From Syngnathus acus (lineage: Eukaryota > Chordata > Actinopteri > Syngnathiformes > Syngnathidae): a stretch of 64,000 bases of DNA. The translations under genes and the position numbers were made by a program. Positions 12,746 through 25,109 of this stretch are shown in pieces; the stretch's first letter is position 1; each line of letters begins with the position of its first letter. The notes under the pieces are model-generated. The model had not been told where the DNA came from, did not search any database, and was given only the letters and a program-made list of their open reading frames with translations. Where the stretch lies: NCBI RefSeq assembly GCF_901709675.1, contig NC_051087.1:8086884-8150883 (forward strand), read 5' to 3'.

Positions 12746-13804
12746 TTATTCAAGAGTGAATGAGGGAGTTTTCATAACCACCTCAGCATGACAGTAGTTT
12801 ACAGATTGGAAATAAGAAACACTCTGCTTTTTTCGATATGCCCTCAAAATTATGACAGAGAACACAAGATAGAGAGTGATGGCAAAAGTGACAATGGCAA
12901 TCCACCACAATCCTTCTTCTGGAGCTGCAGATATTGGATGTAACATCTGTCTCTCTGTATCATACACACAGTCAAGGTTGCTGTCCAACATGTAGGTGAC
13001 ATTACAGTCCTCAGTCATGTCAGGGTGGACACCAGACACTTTGAAGACCTCATATGGAGGAATCAATACCTGATGATTCATTTCCAGCGCAGAGTAATGG
13101 CTTATGTCGGCACCGAAACACGTGGACATCTCAAAACACGTGGAGCTCCTTTCAAGGCTCCTTTTATCAGAAGCTAACGTAAAGGAGCCAAACCGGACTT
13201 GCTTGTTAGAAATGTCCACATGTAAAGGTCTTTGTGTTCGGTAGTTGGCTTTGAGACATGTCACTTGACTGTGTTTCAAAACTGAATGGCTTCACTCAGA
13301 GAAGAGTAAAGCTTTGAATGGATAGAAATGGGCTCATTTTTGCTCCTTTGATGGCCACTTACTTGCCCAGTGTTTAATTTATTGCTGGAATGCTTATCCA
13401 AAGACTTTGTATACATGTATATGGCCACAGTATGCCGTTTCTCAATGTAGGCGTGGGCTGGCTTCCGAGCCTTTTCTTCTGCATCGCTCCAAGCCTGACT
13501 GAAGTCTGTATCCGATGCCATTGTCTTTATAACCATAGCATCAGTCAATACAATGGGTTTTGTATTGCAGCCGTATCCCCTGGAGTCGTTGGCTTGTGCT
13601 GAATCCTTAACAGAAGGAAAAGTTGTGGCTCAGCATTTACCCACTAGATGGCAATACAGCATTCTCTTTGAGAAATTTCATCAAATTACCTTTTCGGAAA
13701 TGTACTGGCAGTGGGGTAGAAGATAGATGACGACAGACACCAGCGGGCAGGTTAGGAGAAGAAAGGTAGTAATGACCCATGCTAGGTTCCCCTGCCAAGT
13801 ACAT
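12746..13804 (-). pseudogene. Arginine-specific ecto-ADP-ribosyltransferase (ART family), frameshifted and with altered catalytic motif
   Basis: ART ecto-enzymes transfer ADP-ribose from NAD+ to arginine on surface proteins. Exon 13690-13804 encodes a hydrophobic signal-anchor segment (VITTFLLLTCPLVSVVIYLL) and ends in phase 0. Exon 12746-13605 carries the ART domain: FSQAWSDAEEKA, HTVAIYMYTK, NYRTQRP (the motif arginine), VRFGSFTLAS (the motif serine), DISHYS and QVLIPPYEVFKV. It ends in a second membrane segment (IAIVTFAITLYLVFSVIIL) and a short tail. Two defects are visible. The main exon is 860 bp and changes frame near 13280, between SLSEAIQF and LKHSQVTC, consistent with one missing base. 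The catalytic E-x-E before VLIPP reads N-H-Q. An upstream exon with the start codon was not found. A sequencing error could explain the frameshift but not the residue changes. AATAAA overlaps the stop codon (12745-12750). Confidence 0.85.
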
Positions 13805-13947
13805 CTAGAAAGGAAAAAAATAACTGAGGACTGAATACAGCATAAAGGCCTTTCAAAAAATACAGCATTTTTTTCAGTGTATTTTTGTAACACTTATTCA
13901 AAGAGAGGAAAAACTGCTTTGACATTTTCAAAGGACAATATCACATG

Positions 13948-14087
<140 letters not shown>

Positions 14088-14590
14088 GGCCAACCACTTT
14101 ACAACCATATATTGATAAAAATGTCCCCAAAGCAAAAGTTAAGCACTGTCAGGAAAATATTTTCTAATGAAACACATTTTTTGTTTTCAACTGAAACTGC
14201 ACCTACATTTTGATAGATAACTATAATAGTATTTGTGAAAATTACATTCTGTATTTGCTTCATTTAAATTCTTGAATCATTATGCGTCACAAATCAGATG
14301 GAGAGATTGTTTGCTTAGTAACTCATACACAATTCAATGCAGGCCGTACCCCATTAAGAGAAGCACGTAGGTGGTCTCCCCCACCTTAGTTCTGAGACAA
14401 AACTTGCTTTTCAGCGCGGTACTCTTAGTTTTGTTTTTGTTTTAACTCAACACCCTGCTCAAATGAAATGTCAAACTGGATCTGCTAGTATTGCCACACC
14501 CTGCGCTGCAATGATGAAGTCAGCGTCTAGTTCGGAATCTATTCACAAAGGCCAGTTGGAATGAATCATAATAATACAATAGAATACAAC

Positions 14591-14596
14591 TTTATT
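14591..14596 (-). other. Polyadenylation signal for the TRIM gene
   Basis: AATAAA on the minus strand, about 300 nt after the TRIM stop codon at 14897. It is the first canonical hexamer seen downstream, so it is the likely 3' end signal. This is inferred from position only. Confidence 0.5.
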
Positions 14597-14896
14597 TACA
14601 CAGGGCATTCCACAGAAACTGCAGTTATAACAAAATGCTTTACATAACATAAAATATTGACACAACGACAAAGACAGTGAAAACAGTAAGGTGTGAAAGA
14701 TGACCTTAATGTATGTTAGGTGTAACTTTGTAAAATCAACAGTTTGGTGAAAAGGCGACGACTGAAGACTAGTAATCAGATTTTTTTTTTTTATGAAGCT
14801 GTCACGATTAAATGATTGCACATATTTTAAAATTCTAAGATTACTAATACAGCATGCACTGCACAACGTAAAACAATTCGACCATATTTGAGTATT

Positions 14897-17800
14897 TTAG
14901 TAAGGTGTGGGACTTTGTTTGAGGTGACAAAGGGTAACTGATGAGCCCACACCGAAGCCCGCATACAAAGGTTCGCTGAACCGAGCTTTAAATCTATGGA
15001 TGAGCTCCATCCTCTCTGAGACAGAGTAAAATGCCACCGTGTTGCCACCATAGTCCAGGTACACGCCGATTCGTGACGCACGGGGTGCATTGGCGAGGTC
15101 AAAGTCTGCTTTATTGTGCCACGCGGAATATCCCGAGTCGGAGCAGAGCAGACTCCAAGACTTGTTGTTGTAGCCCAGCAGGCTGTGTGAGTTCTTCCCC
15201 TTGCGACTGATGCTTTTGTAGGCCACCCCAAGGGAAAACTCGCCACTCCACTCAGCTTCCCAGTAAAATCTGAAGCCGCTAAGTGGCTCCTTGCACAGCA
15301 CTTGGGAGAAGCCATCGAAGCGTTCCGGATGATCAGAATAAAAGTGGACTGTCTTCTTCCTGGTGACCTTCTGGTTTCCATCTGACAGGACCAGCTCTTT
15401 ATAGGCTGTATTGGCATCGAAGGACATCTTACAGGCATCTAAGAGCAAACATTCCTTCACTTAACTGCAATCAACAATCACTCACAATCAATCACAACAC
15501 AATCCACTATAGTAATTATAGGTAGGGCCAGCGAGAGTAACATGATGATGATTCTCAGGGCAGCATTGGGCCAAGAGTAGAAGGTATGCTTCAACAATGA
15601 ACTACTCACATCTCAAGAAGTCTGATCTTGTTTTTGGCTCCTGGAAATCCACTCTGTTAGGAACTGTTGCAGCAAGAGAATATGAAACATTTACTGTGAT
15701 AAGTTGAGATCAAATGAGGCCACTTTCCTGAACAAAATAATAGCCACAATGCTTTGTGCAATTCATTTTAAACAACTGTAAAGTCCCTCTTTCAAATTAT
15801 GCCTCGTTTTTGGGTAACATTCAATTTGATGGCTAAGCAACACATTGAAACCATTTTGTATCGGTCGAATGTTCAGTCCGTCCAGTTTCCAGTTCCCCCA
15901 GGTACCTGAATGCAGCACCAACAGAGTACCGCATTTTTGTTGGGCCACTGTGATAGTGGTTCTATTGATCAAACAACAAAAAAGTTGATCAATGAAGTTA
16001 ATAAGCATAGTGAAGACACATTTAATGGAACAGATTTCTTGGGAGAAAGTGAAGCAAAGAAATATCATACCAAATGAATATTTCACAATTTGTTTTGTCT
16101 TCACATATGTATTTGCTCAATCATATCACTATAATTTGATGTTTTGGTTTACACTTACCTTTGATCCGTTTGTCTCCATTTCTTGGCAAAAGGATGTACA
16201 CAGGCGTTTCGCTTACTGTTAAAAGGAGGCAAATTACATTTGTCTGCTGCACATTGAGCAGCAAACAAAATGTTTTTGTTTTTTGGAGGACAAACCTGTC
16301 TTGGAGATTTTACTGAGTTCCTTTTTACAGATATCATCAAGATATTCCTTCATTTCTAAGGCTGTTTTGCTCATCTCGCTGAAAGAGAACTGAGGGTTGA
16401 TGAGCACTTTGGGTACCATGGCTTCTGGAGCAATGCACAGAGTTGGAAAGTTCTATTCAACAAAATGAGACAAGAGTTACACAATCAAGTAAAAAAAACT
16501 AATGAAAAAATATTAAAGCATTTAAATTGAAACATTTAACAGTGCTACATTTTGGGTAATTGAAAAGAACTCCACTGACCAAATTCTGAAATTATTCCGA
16601 AATAAATGACAATTGGTGACCTGCTGTCACGACTCGTCTGATTGTTTTATTATGTTTCTGTTGTTATGGTTTCTGTCCGTGTCTCTGTGTGCTCGCCCCT
16701 CCCCTCCTGTGTCTGCCCATGATCAGTGTGATCACCTGCCTCTCGTTACCTGTCGTGCATTTAAGACCTGTCTGCCCCTCACTCCCTGTCGGATTGTTCT
16801 CATCTCATGTCTTCTTGTCTCTCGTCCCACGTCCTTGTCTGTCAGTGTCGTTTCTGTTAGCCAGTCTGTCGGTCAGTCACGTTGTTTTGTTAGGTCGTTT
16901 ATGTTAGCTTGTCCGTCTGTCATCCTCCATTCCAACTCCCCTTTTCCTTTAATTAACCCTGGTCCAAGATGCATTTGTTCGCCCTGCTCCATTCCAACCG
17001 TGACACCTGCAGGAAGTGAATGTTGTCTTCTGTTTCAAGAATCTGCCTCAGCTCTGCATCTCTTCTCTGCAGCTCCAGTATCTCCTGTTCCAGACGCTCC
17101 ACATAGCCATCAGCTTGGGACATAGCCGCCTGCATGTTGGCTGTTATCATCTGATGGATTTCAGCCTTCCAGCGTTCCACTGCCTGTAGCATCTCATGGA
17201 ACGTCTTATCACTCTCGACTTGGGCCCGCTGAGCACAGCTCTAACAGACAGGTACGGTCATTTTGTCAGGATGTTTAAGGTACATAAAAATATAATTTTG
17301 GAATGACTTGCTATCTATCAGAGTGTTAAGCTTGACTGGTCTTACTTTGAGAACATCCACATTATGCTTGAGCTCTTGCAGCTCTTTCATCCTCTCTTGA
17401 ATTATGTGCTGGACCTCAGACTGTGTCACCACCAGGACTTTCTGGCAGAAACAAAGGATAAGAAGGACTTTATAAATCTCATCTCCTCTTACTTTGGAGC
17501 TACTGTAGGCTGCTAAGTATGACATTTTACTTTAATAAACAGCGTGATCTGGAAGTCTTGTGTATGGTTCATGAAACATATTTGAAACTTCATTTTCCCA
17601 TCACGAACTTTAGATGTCTCCAATTTTTGTTTAATTTGACCAACAAATTGAGTAAGGTAACCAATCAGTACTGTTTCGTGTAACGATATACATGTCCCAG
17701 CCAATGACCAGACTGTCCTTATCTCCAGCAGCTTCTGTGGAAGTGCCATTTAGTTCACAATGCCTACTATACCTGTTTGTCGATGCGCTCCTCCTCCGCA

Positions 17801-18345
17801 GAGGTGATATTGTGGCCGCGGTGCTCTCGAACAGTGCACAAGACACATATGCACATCTGGTCAGAGCGACAGAACAGCTCCAGGCCCTTCTCGTGCTGTG
17901 GGCAGATCTTCCTGTCCAGGTGGCCTGTTTCATCCACCAGCTTGTGTCGCTTGAAGGTGGAAGACTCGTAATGTGGCTTCACGTGTGTTTCACAGTAGTA
18001 AGCCAAGCACATGAGGCATGACTTGACTGCCTTGTTCCGCCGACCCACGCAGAAATCACAGAAGGATTCCTGGTGCATATAGGGGAAAGGTGTGAGCTCT
18101 GGAAGTTGCCGGCGGGGCTCGTGGTAGACATCCGGTAAATCGCGTTTCAGCACGGGTCTTGGCGTGAAGGTTGCTCTGCATTGGGGGCAGCTGTAAACCC
18201 CCATGTGGTCAAACTGATCCCAGTAGATCTTGATGCACTCCAAGCAGTAAGTGTCCCCACATGGGATGGTGACCGGGTCTCTGAGTGCATCCACACAGAG
18301 AGGACAGATGGCATCTGGAGGTAAAGGGAAACCCGACTCAGCCAT
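14897..18345 (-). CDS. TRIM E3 ubiquitin ligase with PRY-SPRY domain (finTRIM/TRIM25-like), six exons, 551 aa
   Basis: Probable E3 ubiquitin ligase of the tripartite-motif family, many fish members of which act in antiviral defence. Exons: 17773-18345, 17346-17441 (96 bp), 17007-17240 (234 bp), 16296-16452, 15610-15663, 14897-15438. The sum is 1656 bp, so the frame is open to the stop. The start MAESGFPL at 18345 precedes the RING directly; an in-frame ATG at 18417 is less likely. Order: RING (C14-x2-C17 to CPQC near 56), a first B-box (CDFC...CETH), a second B-box (CPQHEKGLELFC...CVLC...HRGH), coiled coil over exons 2-3, a linker with EPKTRSDFL, then PRY-SPRY (FDANTA, LVLSDGN, VYLDYGG). The 96- and 234-bp exons are standard for TRIMs. 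Odd points: the RING ligand usually His in CGH reads Asp (CGDTYC), and an LTR-like insertion sits at the exon 3 donor. The exact TRIM subfamily is not assigned. Confidence 0.93.
16625..17005 (+). mobile_element. Solo-LTR-like insertion at the exon 3 donor of the TRIM gene
   Basis: A 381-bp segment starts TGTCACGACTCG and ends CCGTGACA, giving TG...CA termini with a 7-bp inverted repeat (TGTCACG/CGTGACA). It is flanked by the 5-bp direct repeat CCTGC (16620-16624 and 17006-17010). The interior is pyrimidine-rich with a CATTTAAGAC TATA-like box near 16758, as in fish LTRs, which places it in the plus orientation, antisense to the TRIM gene. No internal retroelement genes are present. The family is not assigned. 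Confidence 0.8.
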
Positions 18346-20280
18346 AATGCTTTTAGAACAAATGCGTGTAGACTCTTTTAAGCATATGTAGATCTCTCTG
18401 AATAAATCAAGAAGCATCTGAAGCAGAAGTGACCAAACACGGTGACATTCTGCTTTTATACTGACATTTCGAAAGGGGAGGTTTTGTGTACACTACAAGC
18501 AGACAGCCTGTCTCCTCACCCACAACGACGTCTCTTCGTCGTTTGTGTTGAAGTAGCAGTCAGCGACCTTTACAAATTTTAGTTTATCCATTGACATACG
18601 GGTCAGCAAGAAACTGTCATGTACTTTTTGTGGACCCAAAGCACGCTTTTATAAATTCAGAATGTATAAAACATTAAAAATAATTCAAGGCAGTGACTGC
18701 TGAAAAAAGCACTTAAGATCCATATACTCCTTCTTGCTGTATAGATATGTTCTTTTATTTTGTGTGCGGGATATATCCATTTATTAGACATACAGTTTTT
18801 TTCTCCCTACCGTGAAGGCCAGAGGAAATGAACAACAATAAAACAGCTGCAGTAAGCTGTCACTAGAAGCCAAATTGAATGGAACCCAAATTAATATTAT
18901 TGCTAACCCTCGCAAGTCCCTGCTATTTACCGTTTTACCGTGTCAAAATGATTGACTGCGAAAGATTTTTAAATCAGGAAACCAAGATGTTTTCACTGTG
19001 CTGTAAATGAACAGACTCGAAATCGCTGAGTTTCAGGTGCACTGTCACGACTTGCTCATTGTGTTTTTATACAGAATTTCTCAGCAAAAGGTTTCCGTGC
19101 TTCTAGCTGTTTCCCAGTGTCCATGTGACTGAGCAGGTTGAGTTTCATGATGGTGCATGTTTTCAAAACAATTCTTGTGTACCATGAAGAGAAAACATGC
19201 TGTCAGGATGTGGGCACCTACGCAAATACATGCTATAATGTGGACAAATAATGCAAGGTGACAATATCCAGGATTTAGATGAAGTGTGCATTGTGGGCAT
19301 TTGACAGCAATTTAGGGAATGATCACTCGCCCTTGTGAAGGAATCTTTCAGTTGGCTCATACAAGTATGAATAATCAGGCGCTTACATTTTGTGAGATTT
19401 TGCTGCAGCATACTTGGCACAGAACCAAAATAAGTGATGTTGTTGCTGAATCTGTTTGTGGAGGCGTTGCCAAAGTAGAGTATCTAGGTGGAACGTCTTG
19501 GATGAGTCATGGGGAACATGTGGCAAATTAGCTGTGATGTGATGGAGGTCTGTCACATGGAGTGCATCCCTCTGATGTGTTTGTGGAAAAAAAGCAAGAG
19601 GCGGGCTGTGTAAGCATATGTTTGGAAGAGGAAAGAGCGGAGATAATGCTCATAATGATGCTCAAAGGAGGGCAACCCAGCTCTGATGCTCCCATAGGAT
19701 GCCAAACCTGGCTGACAGGACAGATGGAGGGAAGGGAAGAGAAGCCATTTGGATTATGAGAGGATGAGCAAGTCAAACAGAAGAAAATACATTGTCTTTT
19801 GACCAATCCTTAAAACCATTCATCACACTGGGATAAAACAAGCATTCAACTTCAGCCAAGGATATAAATGTGTGAGAAGAAAAAATGAAAAACTCTACCT
19901 CTGAATGGGTAAATAATAATAATGGGCAATACTTTTCAGGTTTTTTTTTTGTATTAGTTTTTGTTATTTTCCATGTGAGTGAATATTGCTCAGGCTTACC
20001 ATCATGAAAGAGTTTGATGGGATTTATGGGTCAGCTATGTCGTCAGTGCGCTTTGTCCTTTCGAGGATGACTCTCATCATGTGCAAACAAGCCTACTACT
20101 GTCATTGTGGCCCAAATAGAAGCTGTCACATATGCATGATGAACAAAATAAAAATACGGTTGAACTGCAGAAAATGCAGAGAACGCTGTAGCATAGCGGG
20201 TAATACAAATACAGTAGATTAAAATAATTAATGATATACTAACAGCATGTTTTATGAGACAAAAAGAGACAGAAGCTAAG
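18346..20280. other. Spacer between the divergent TRIM and TPPP genes
   Basis: The TRIM and TPPP genes are transcribed away from each other, so both promoters should lie between 18346 and about 20500. I see no coding segment and no clear interferon-response element next to the TRIM start. Short open frames between 19160 and 19810 look like chance. Confidence 0.5.
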
Positions 20281-20525
20281 TGGTGGTGATGTCACTGATG
20301 GTGCTGGGTGGTACTCTCTCCCTCCTCCCCTTCTCTCCTCCTCCTATCCAAGCATCTGCATGGATGTCGTCACCGCTAAAGAGCCTGGGAGTGGCAGAGT
20401 GGAGGAAAGGAAGTGGAGGAAAAAAGAAGGGAGGAGGAGGACAAGAAGGTTGAGCAGCCGTGAGCGATTTCCGGGATTTCCTTAAAATATCCACGGGCAA
20501 GCAATCCTGCAGCCTACAGCAGCAG
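20281..20525 (+). promoter_or_regulatory. Possible promoter and 5' untranslated exon of the TPPP gene
   Basis: A pyrimidine-rich then purine-rich stretch ends at CAGCAG|GTACAC, a good splice donor at 20525. The TPPP start codon lies 13 bp after CCACAG (acceptor at 21182). A leader exon ending at 20525 joined to 21183 would make a normal 5' untranslated region. This is inferred from splice motifs only. Confidence 0.3.
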
Positions 20526-21195
20526 GTACACTTTGTTTTCTTTGCAGTGGATGCCCTGAGGGACAATGCAGCAGGGAATACTGCCAGGAGGACATTGTTT
20601 ATATGCCAAAGGATTGCACTTTCTTTGCTCCAGCAACATAAATAATATATCTGTCAAATGATTTTGAGAAATACTATATCTTAGTGGTATTTATCTACTT
20701 GCTACTTTCTTTTTACAGTGAGTATGTATGAATATTCTAATAAGCTAATTAATCCTGTCATCTACGAGGTGATGTTGATCATGACATCATGTAAGGCAAT
20801 TCAAAATTGCATCCGACTTTAGATAGGTTTAGAAAAGCATAACTGAAAAATATATGATGGCTGAATCTATGTCTGTGTCTTGAGTTGAGGGGAAAAAAGA
20901 AAGTAAACGACCTTCATTTGTTATCCTGAACAGAGTGGGCCAAAGAGGGGCCATTTGTAAATGGGGATGATTGAATTAAACTGGCCTGCAATCAGCTTGA
21001 GTAACAGAACTGTGATGGATGTGAAACTGCTGCTGCATGCTTCTAAAAAATTCAGAGCCAAACAAAATAATCACTTCAACTGATTAACATGCCAATCAAG
21101 TTTTGGAAATGTTTTCCTTCAACAAAAATGGAGGTGTACTCTATTCCAACCCCCAAAATAATAATGCAATGCTTATCCACAGTGTGTTTGTCAGC

Positions 21196-22667
21196 ATGGC
21201 TGAGGGCTCTGTGTTGACAGCAGAGGTGGAGATGTCCTTCCACAAATTTGCCATTCATGGTGACACCAAGGCGACGGGGAAGGAGATGAACGGCAAGAAC
21301 TTTGCCAAAATCTGCAAGGACTGTCTCATCACTGACGGCAAGAATGTCACCACTACAGATGTTGACATCGTCTTCACCAAAGTCAAGTAATGTTTTCAAT
21401 GCAGCATCGTTAGCAGACAAAGTAGTCATTTGTAACAGGGCAAATCTAACTTAGTAAAGGATACCTGACATGACAAACCATTAATAGATTTAGTTTAACA
21501 CGCAATATTCATTTAGTCCGCACTGTTACGTTGAAAGCAAATGAAGTATCACTCCCCAAATCCAATGTGATCCCGCGGGATGCTGCTGGCGATGGGAAAA
21601 TGAAGCTTCAAAATGTTTCATAAACCAATTGTGTTTATTGCGCCCTCTAGATAGCACTCTCTGTTCGCCTTTGAGCCAAAAGCACACTGACTTGCCATTT
21701 CCTAAACACCTTTCTTTAAACCAATAGTGCCATCTAGAGAAATAAAAAAACAGTTTTATGAAGCATTTAAAAAAAAAAAGCAAATACCCTGACCCACACC
21801 AGCACATACTATTTAAACCTATACCAAGTTCTCCTCCCACAAAGAAGAAATCTCGCTTGCCAGCAGGCTGTGACTTGCCATCCCTTGATCTAAATTTATG
21901 TGTTTATTTAATTGTGATTCTTGTGTTGAATGCCACCAGGATAGGATAATGGTAATTGCAAAGAAATCATTTGAACACATGCAGGTGCCACACAAAGATT
22001 ACATTGACTACTTTAAGAACCTGTCGGAATCTCACATTCCTGCATTACATAAAGAATCTGATGGTATATCCGTCCTCTGGCACTAGAAAGATTTTTCTCA
22101 GAGGAGCCTACAACGGTATTACATGTTTCCTCAGGTCCAAGTCAGCTCGTGTAATCACATTTGAGCAGTTCATCATGGCCTTGACTGAGCTGGGCCCGAA
22201 GCGCTTCAAAGGCAAGAGTAAAGAGGAAGCTCTCCAGCTCCTCTATGGGCTCATTGTTGGCAAGGAGCCTGCCAATGCTGGAATCACTGTGAGTACATTG
22301 TCATTAGTTCCACTGCACTCATGCCTCCTTCTGCAGAGGAAGAGCTTGGTGCTCCATATGAGGCACAACAGAGGGGATGCATGCTTACCAATTTCAGTCA
22401 AATGAAACATGTTACAATCGCAGTGATGTGACTGAGAAATTACCTTGTGTGGTTATTATTTTATTGTTTGATTAGAGACCAGCAAAGGCAGCGGCTGTGG
22501 ACAGACTGACCGACACGTCCAAGTACACAGGAACACACAAGGAGAGATTCGATGATTCAGGAAAAGGAAAGGGAAAGCTTGGACGCGAGGACATCCCAGA
22601 CAGTAGTGGCTATGTTGCATCTTACAAGGGAAGCGGCACTTATGATGACAAAGTGAAGGAATCCTAA
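21196..22667 (+). CDS. tppp2: Tubulin polymerization-promoting protein family member (TPPP2-like), 178 aa
   Basis: TPPP proteins are small, partly disordered cytoplasmic proteins that bind and bundle microtubules; TPPP2 is linked to sperm and TPPP to myelinating glia. Exons 21196-21386, 22135-22288 and 22476-22667 total 537 bp with matching phases (2 then 0) and GT-AG junctions. The p25-alpha core is clear: [78 protein letters not shown]. The C-terminal GxGxGxxGR motif is present as GKGKGKLGR, followed by [17 protein letters not shown]. Length fits the family (about 170-176 for TPPP2/TPPP3). [19 protein letters not shown] and YKGSGTYD favour TPPP2 over TPPP3, but only a tree would settle this. 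The start at 21196 is the first residue that fits the family. It appears intact. Confidence 0.93.
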
Positions 22668-22950
22668 TCCTGAAGACACACATACGATTTTGGTCTTTCT
22701 ATATTTTCAGGTAATATGCACGTATTGGCAAGCATATAAACTGAATTTGTGCTTAACTTTGTGCCTTATTATGCAAATCTCAAATGTGAAATGCTCTTCC
22801 AAATATTCTAACATTGTATTTTTGGAATGGAGATTCATTTATCTGGTGTCAGGCAATGACAATAATACCAGCCTTGTCACCTTGTCAATTGATCACTATT
22901 TATCCCATTTACATCATTGAAAAAAAGGGATAACAGGAAAGAATTCATAT

Positions 22951-22956
22951 AATAAA
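22951..22956 (+). other. Polyadenylation signal for the TPPP gene
   Basis: Canonical AATAAA about 285 nt after the TPPP stop codon, in AT-rich sequence. It is the first hexamer seen downstream on this strand. Confidence 0.55.
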
Positions 22957-24107
22957 ATTCTAAATATCAAATTGGCTTTAGTAAACACTTTGCCAAAGAT
23001 GAGATATTTTTGCTGATATGCCAAAAAAAAACTGCTTGAATACTGCGTGTCATACTAATCTGCAGCTAACAATGTCAGGCCTGAAACTGGTGTCTTTTAA
23101 TGACATTTAGGAGCAAGAGTGGCACAACAAACAGAAGTGGAAAATGTTCATCTAGATTGCTCCTCCTTGGATGCCGAAATTGAGTGTTCATGTGTCTGTG
23201 TCTCTGCATCTCAATATAGCCTAAAGTAACCTGATAAACAGCACCTGATAAAAATCCTTTCCTTTCACATCCGTGGCATATGATTAAAATTAAAGTTTAA
23301 CTAGTATAGTACATTATGTTTATATTCAAGGAAAAGTGGGGGAAATGTAATTTACTATATTTTAGTCATGTGCTATCAACAATTAAGTACCCAGTGTAGT
23401 AGAGTAAAAAGATATTGAATGAGTCGATTTACCTTTATATTGCCACACTTAAGCCATTAAGTTGAGCTCTCAATACTGTCTTTGCAAAAGGATTGCATAT
23501 TACTAATATAGACTTTGTGGATGTGCAGCATGTAGGATTTAGACCTAATAAATGAAAATTGCTTGTGGAACGAAGTAGCACCATTGCAGTGTCACTGCTA
23601 GACTGATTGTAATTAAGTAAAAAATTCAATAAAGGAATTACTTTTACAACATTAAAACTGGCACTGTTCCATTTGTTACTATGCTGATTCATCCATTTTC
23701 CATTTACACCCTCCACCTTGGAACTTTGGAGTGCATCAAGTCTTTCTTTAAAAGTACAGCGCTGGACACAAAGCTTTTTTTATTTAATAGAAGTTATTTT
23801 TATGTAAAAGGACAATGTGAAGTACAATAACGCTCACGAATTCTCACCTGCCTCACAGTCAGAAGTGAGTCATGAGATGTGGGTGCTGTTTTTTTCCCCC
23901 CACATGCCCAAAATATAGTTGTTTGGTTAGTTGAGGATTTCAAATGTCGACAGCTGTGAATGTGAAGTGATCTGTAGTCCAAGGGTGAAAAACGACTGTC
24001 ACCAAAGCTCAACTAAGAAAGACTCGGGTTCACATCTGTTGAGGACAAGCACGAGAGAAAAAGGAGCAATGGATCGTTACATTCGCAATGTTCCCAATGG
24101 CCTCAAT

Positions 24108-24434
24108 CACAGGTGTCAAACTCAAGGCCTGGGGGCCAGATACGGCCCACCACATCATTTGATGTGGCCCGCGAAGACAAATTGTGCATCAAATTCGTGT
24201 GTCATTACTAGAATTGCAAATTGTCTTCACTTTTAATATCTTTTTTTTTTTTATATTTGACCAGTTTTTACTCGTCCGACTTGAAAACGAGTTATTTGTC
24301 AGTTTGTTTTGTAGCTTTTACTGCATATAATATGAGGTGCTCATACATTTATTTGAGTTGACAGTCATAATGGCCCTCCGAAAGAAGCTATGACTACAAT
24401 GCGGCCCGTGAAAAAAATTAGTTTGACACCCCTG
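24108..24434. mobile_element. Non-autonomous hAT-type DNA transposon, 327 bp
   Basis: The left end CACAGGTGTCAAACT and right end AGTTTGACACCCCTG are imperfect inverted repeats of the hAT form CAGGGGTGTCAAACT. Flanking 8-bp sequences GCCTCAAT (24100-24107) and GCCTAAAT (24435-24442) match at 7 of 8 positions, as expected for a hAT target duplication. Inside are blocks such as GGCCAGATACGGCCCACC and AATGCGGCCCGTG. There is no transposase. Confidence 0.85.
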
Positions 24435-25109
24435 GCCTAAATGTATTTTTTGAGGTTATACAGCGATGCTATCAGATAACCTGACACCTTTGACCCAAAT
24501 CACTACTGTACACATGTACACACCTTGATACAGTGCGGAGCCTCTGGGGATGCTGCCTGTTGACGCGTCCCTCCTCAACTGAAGTGAACACAGAGATTAA
24601 AGGGGACCTCCCGGTACAATTTGATCAGATAACGTCAGTAAAGAGATTGTTATTCCAGAGGACTGATTCCCTCCATCCATCTGGACCTTTAAAAGTCAAG
24701 CATTGAACGGAAAGAATCTTTTGAGAAACAACTCGGCAGAAACTTTGTCTGTATTTCCTTTTTTTAGTGGATTATTGGTGGTGTTTTCAGGGTAACAAAG
24801 TCAGAGAATGGACAGGAGATTATGTGTGGGATTTCAAAAAGGTATAAGTATTATTCTTGTTATTTTCTACTCACATATTTTTGAGGGAATTGCAGTCATA
24901 AAATGTACACCAATTGATTCAAACATGTCAAACTAACATTTGAATATTTTGAGGACTTTTTAATCATGTGCAACACAGTTTTTTCAGTGAATGGCTGCAA
25001 TGATGCCAAATAAAAATAAATGCCACAAAAAATAGATAAACATTTCCACAATATCTATTCTAACGTGTTTTTATTCCTACTGTCAATGGACTTTCCCTTC
25101 AGGTGTAAG

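Noticed and set aside
16159-16181. A 23-bp exon candidate in the TRIM gene with AG and GTAAGT borders.
   Set aside because: TRIM genes often have a 23-bp exon, but including it between exons 4 and 5 breaks the frame; without it all phases close to 551 codons. It could only be an alternative exon.
16613-17125. A 170-codon plus-strand open frame.
   Set aside because: It runs through the LTR-like insert and antisense to the TRIM coiled-coil exon.
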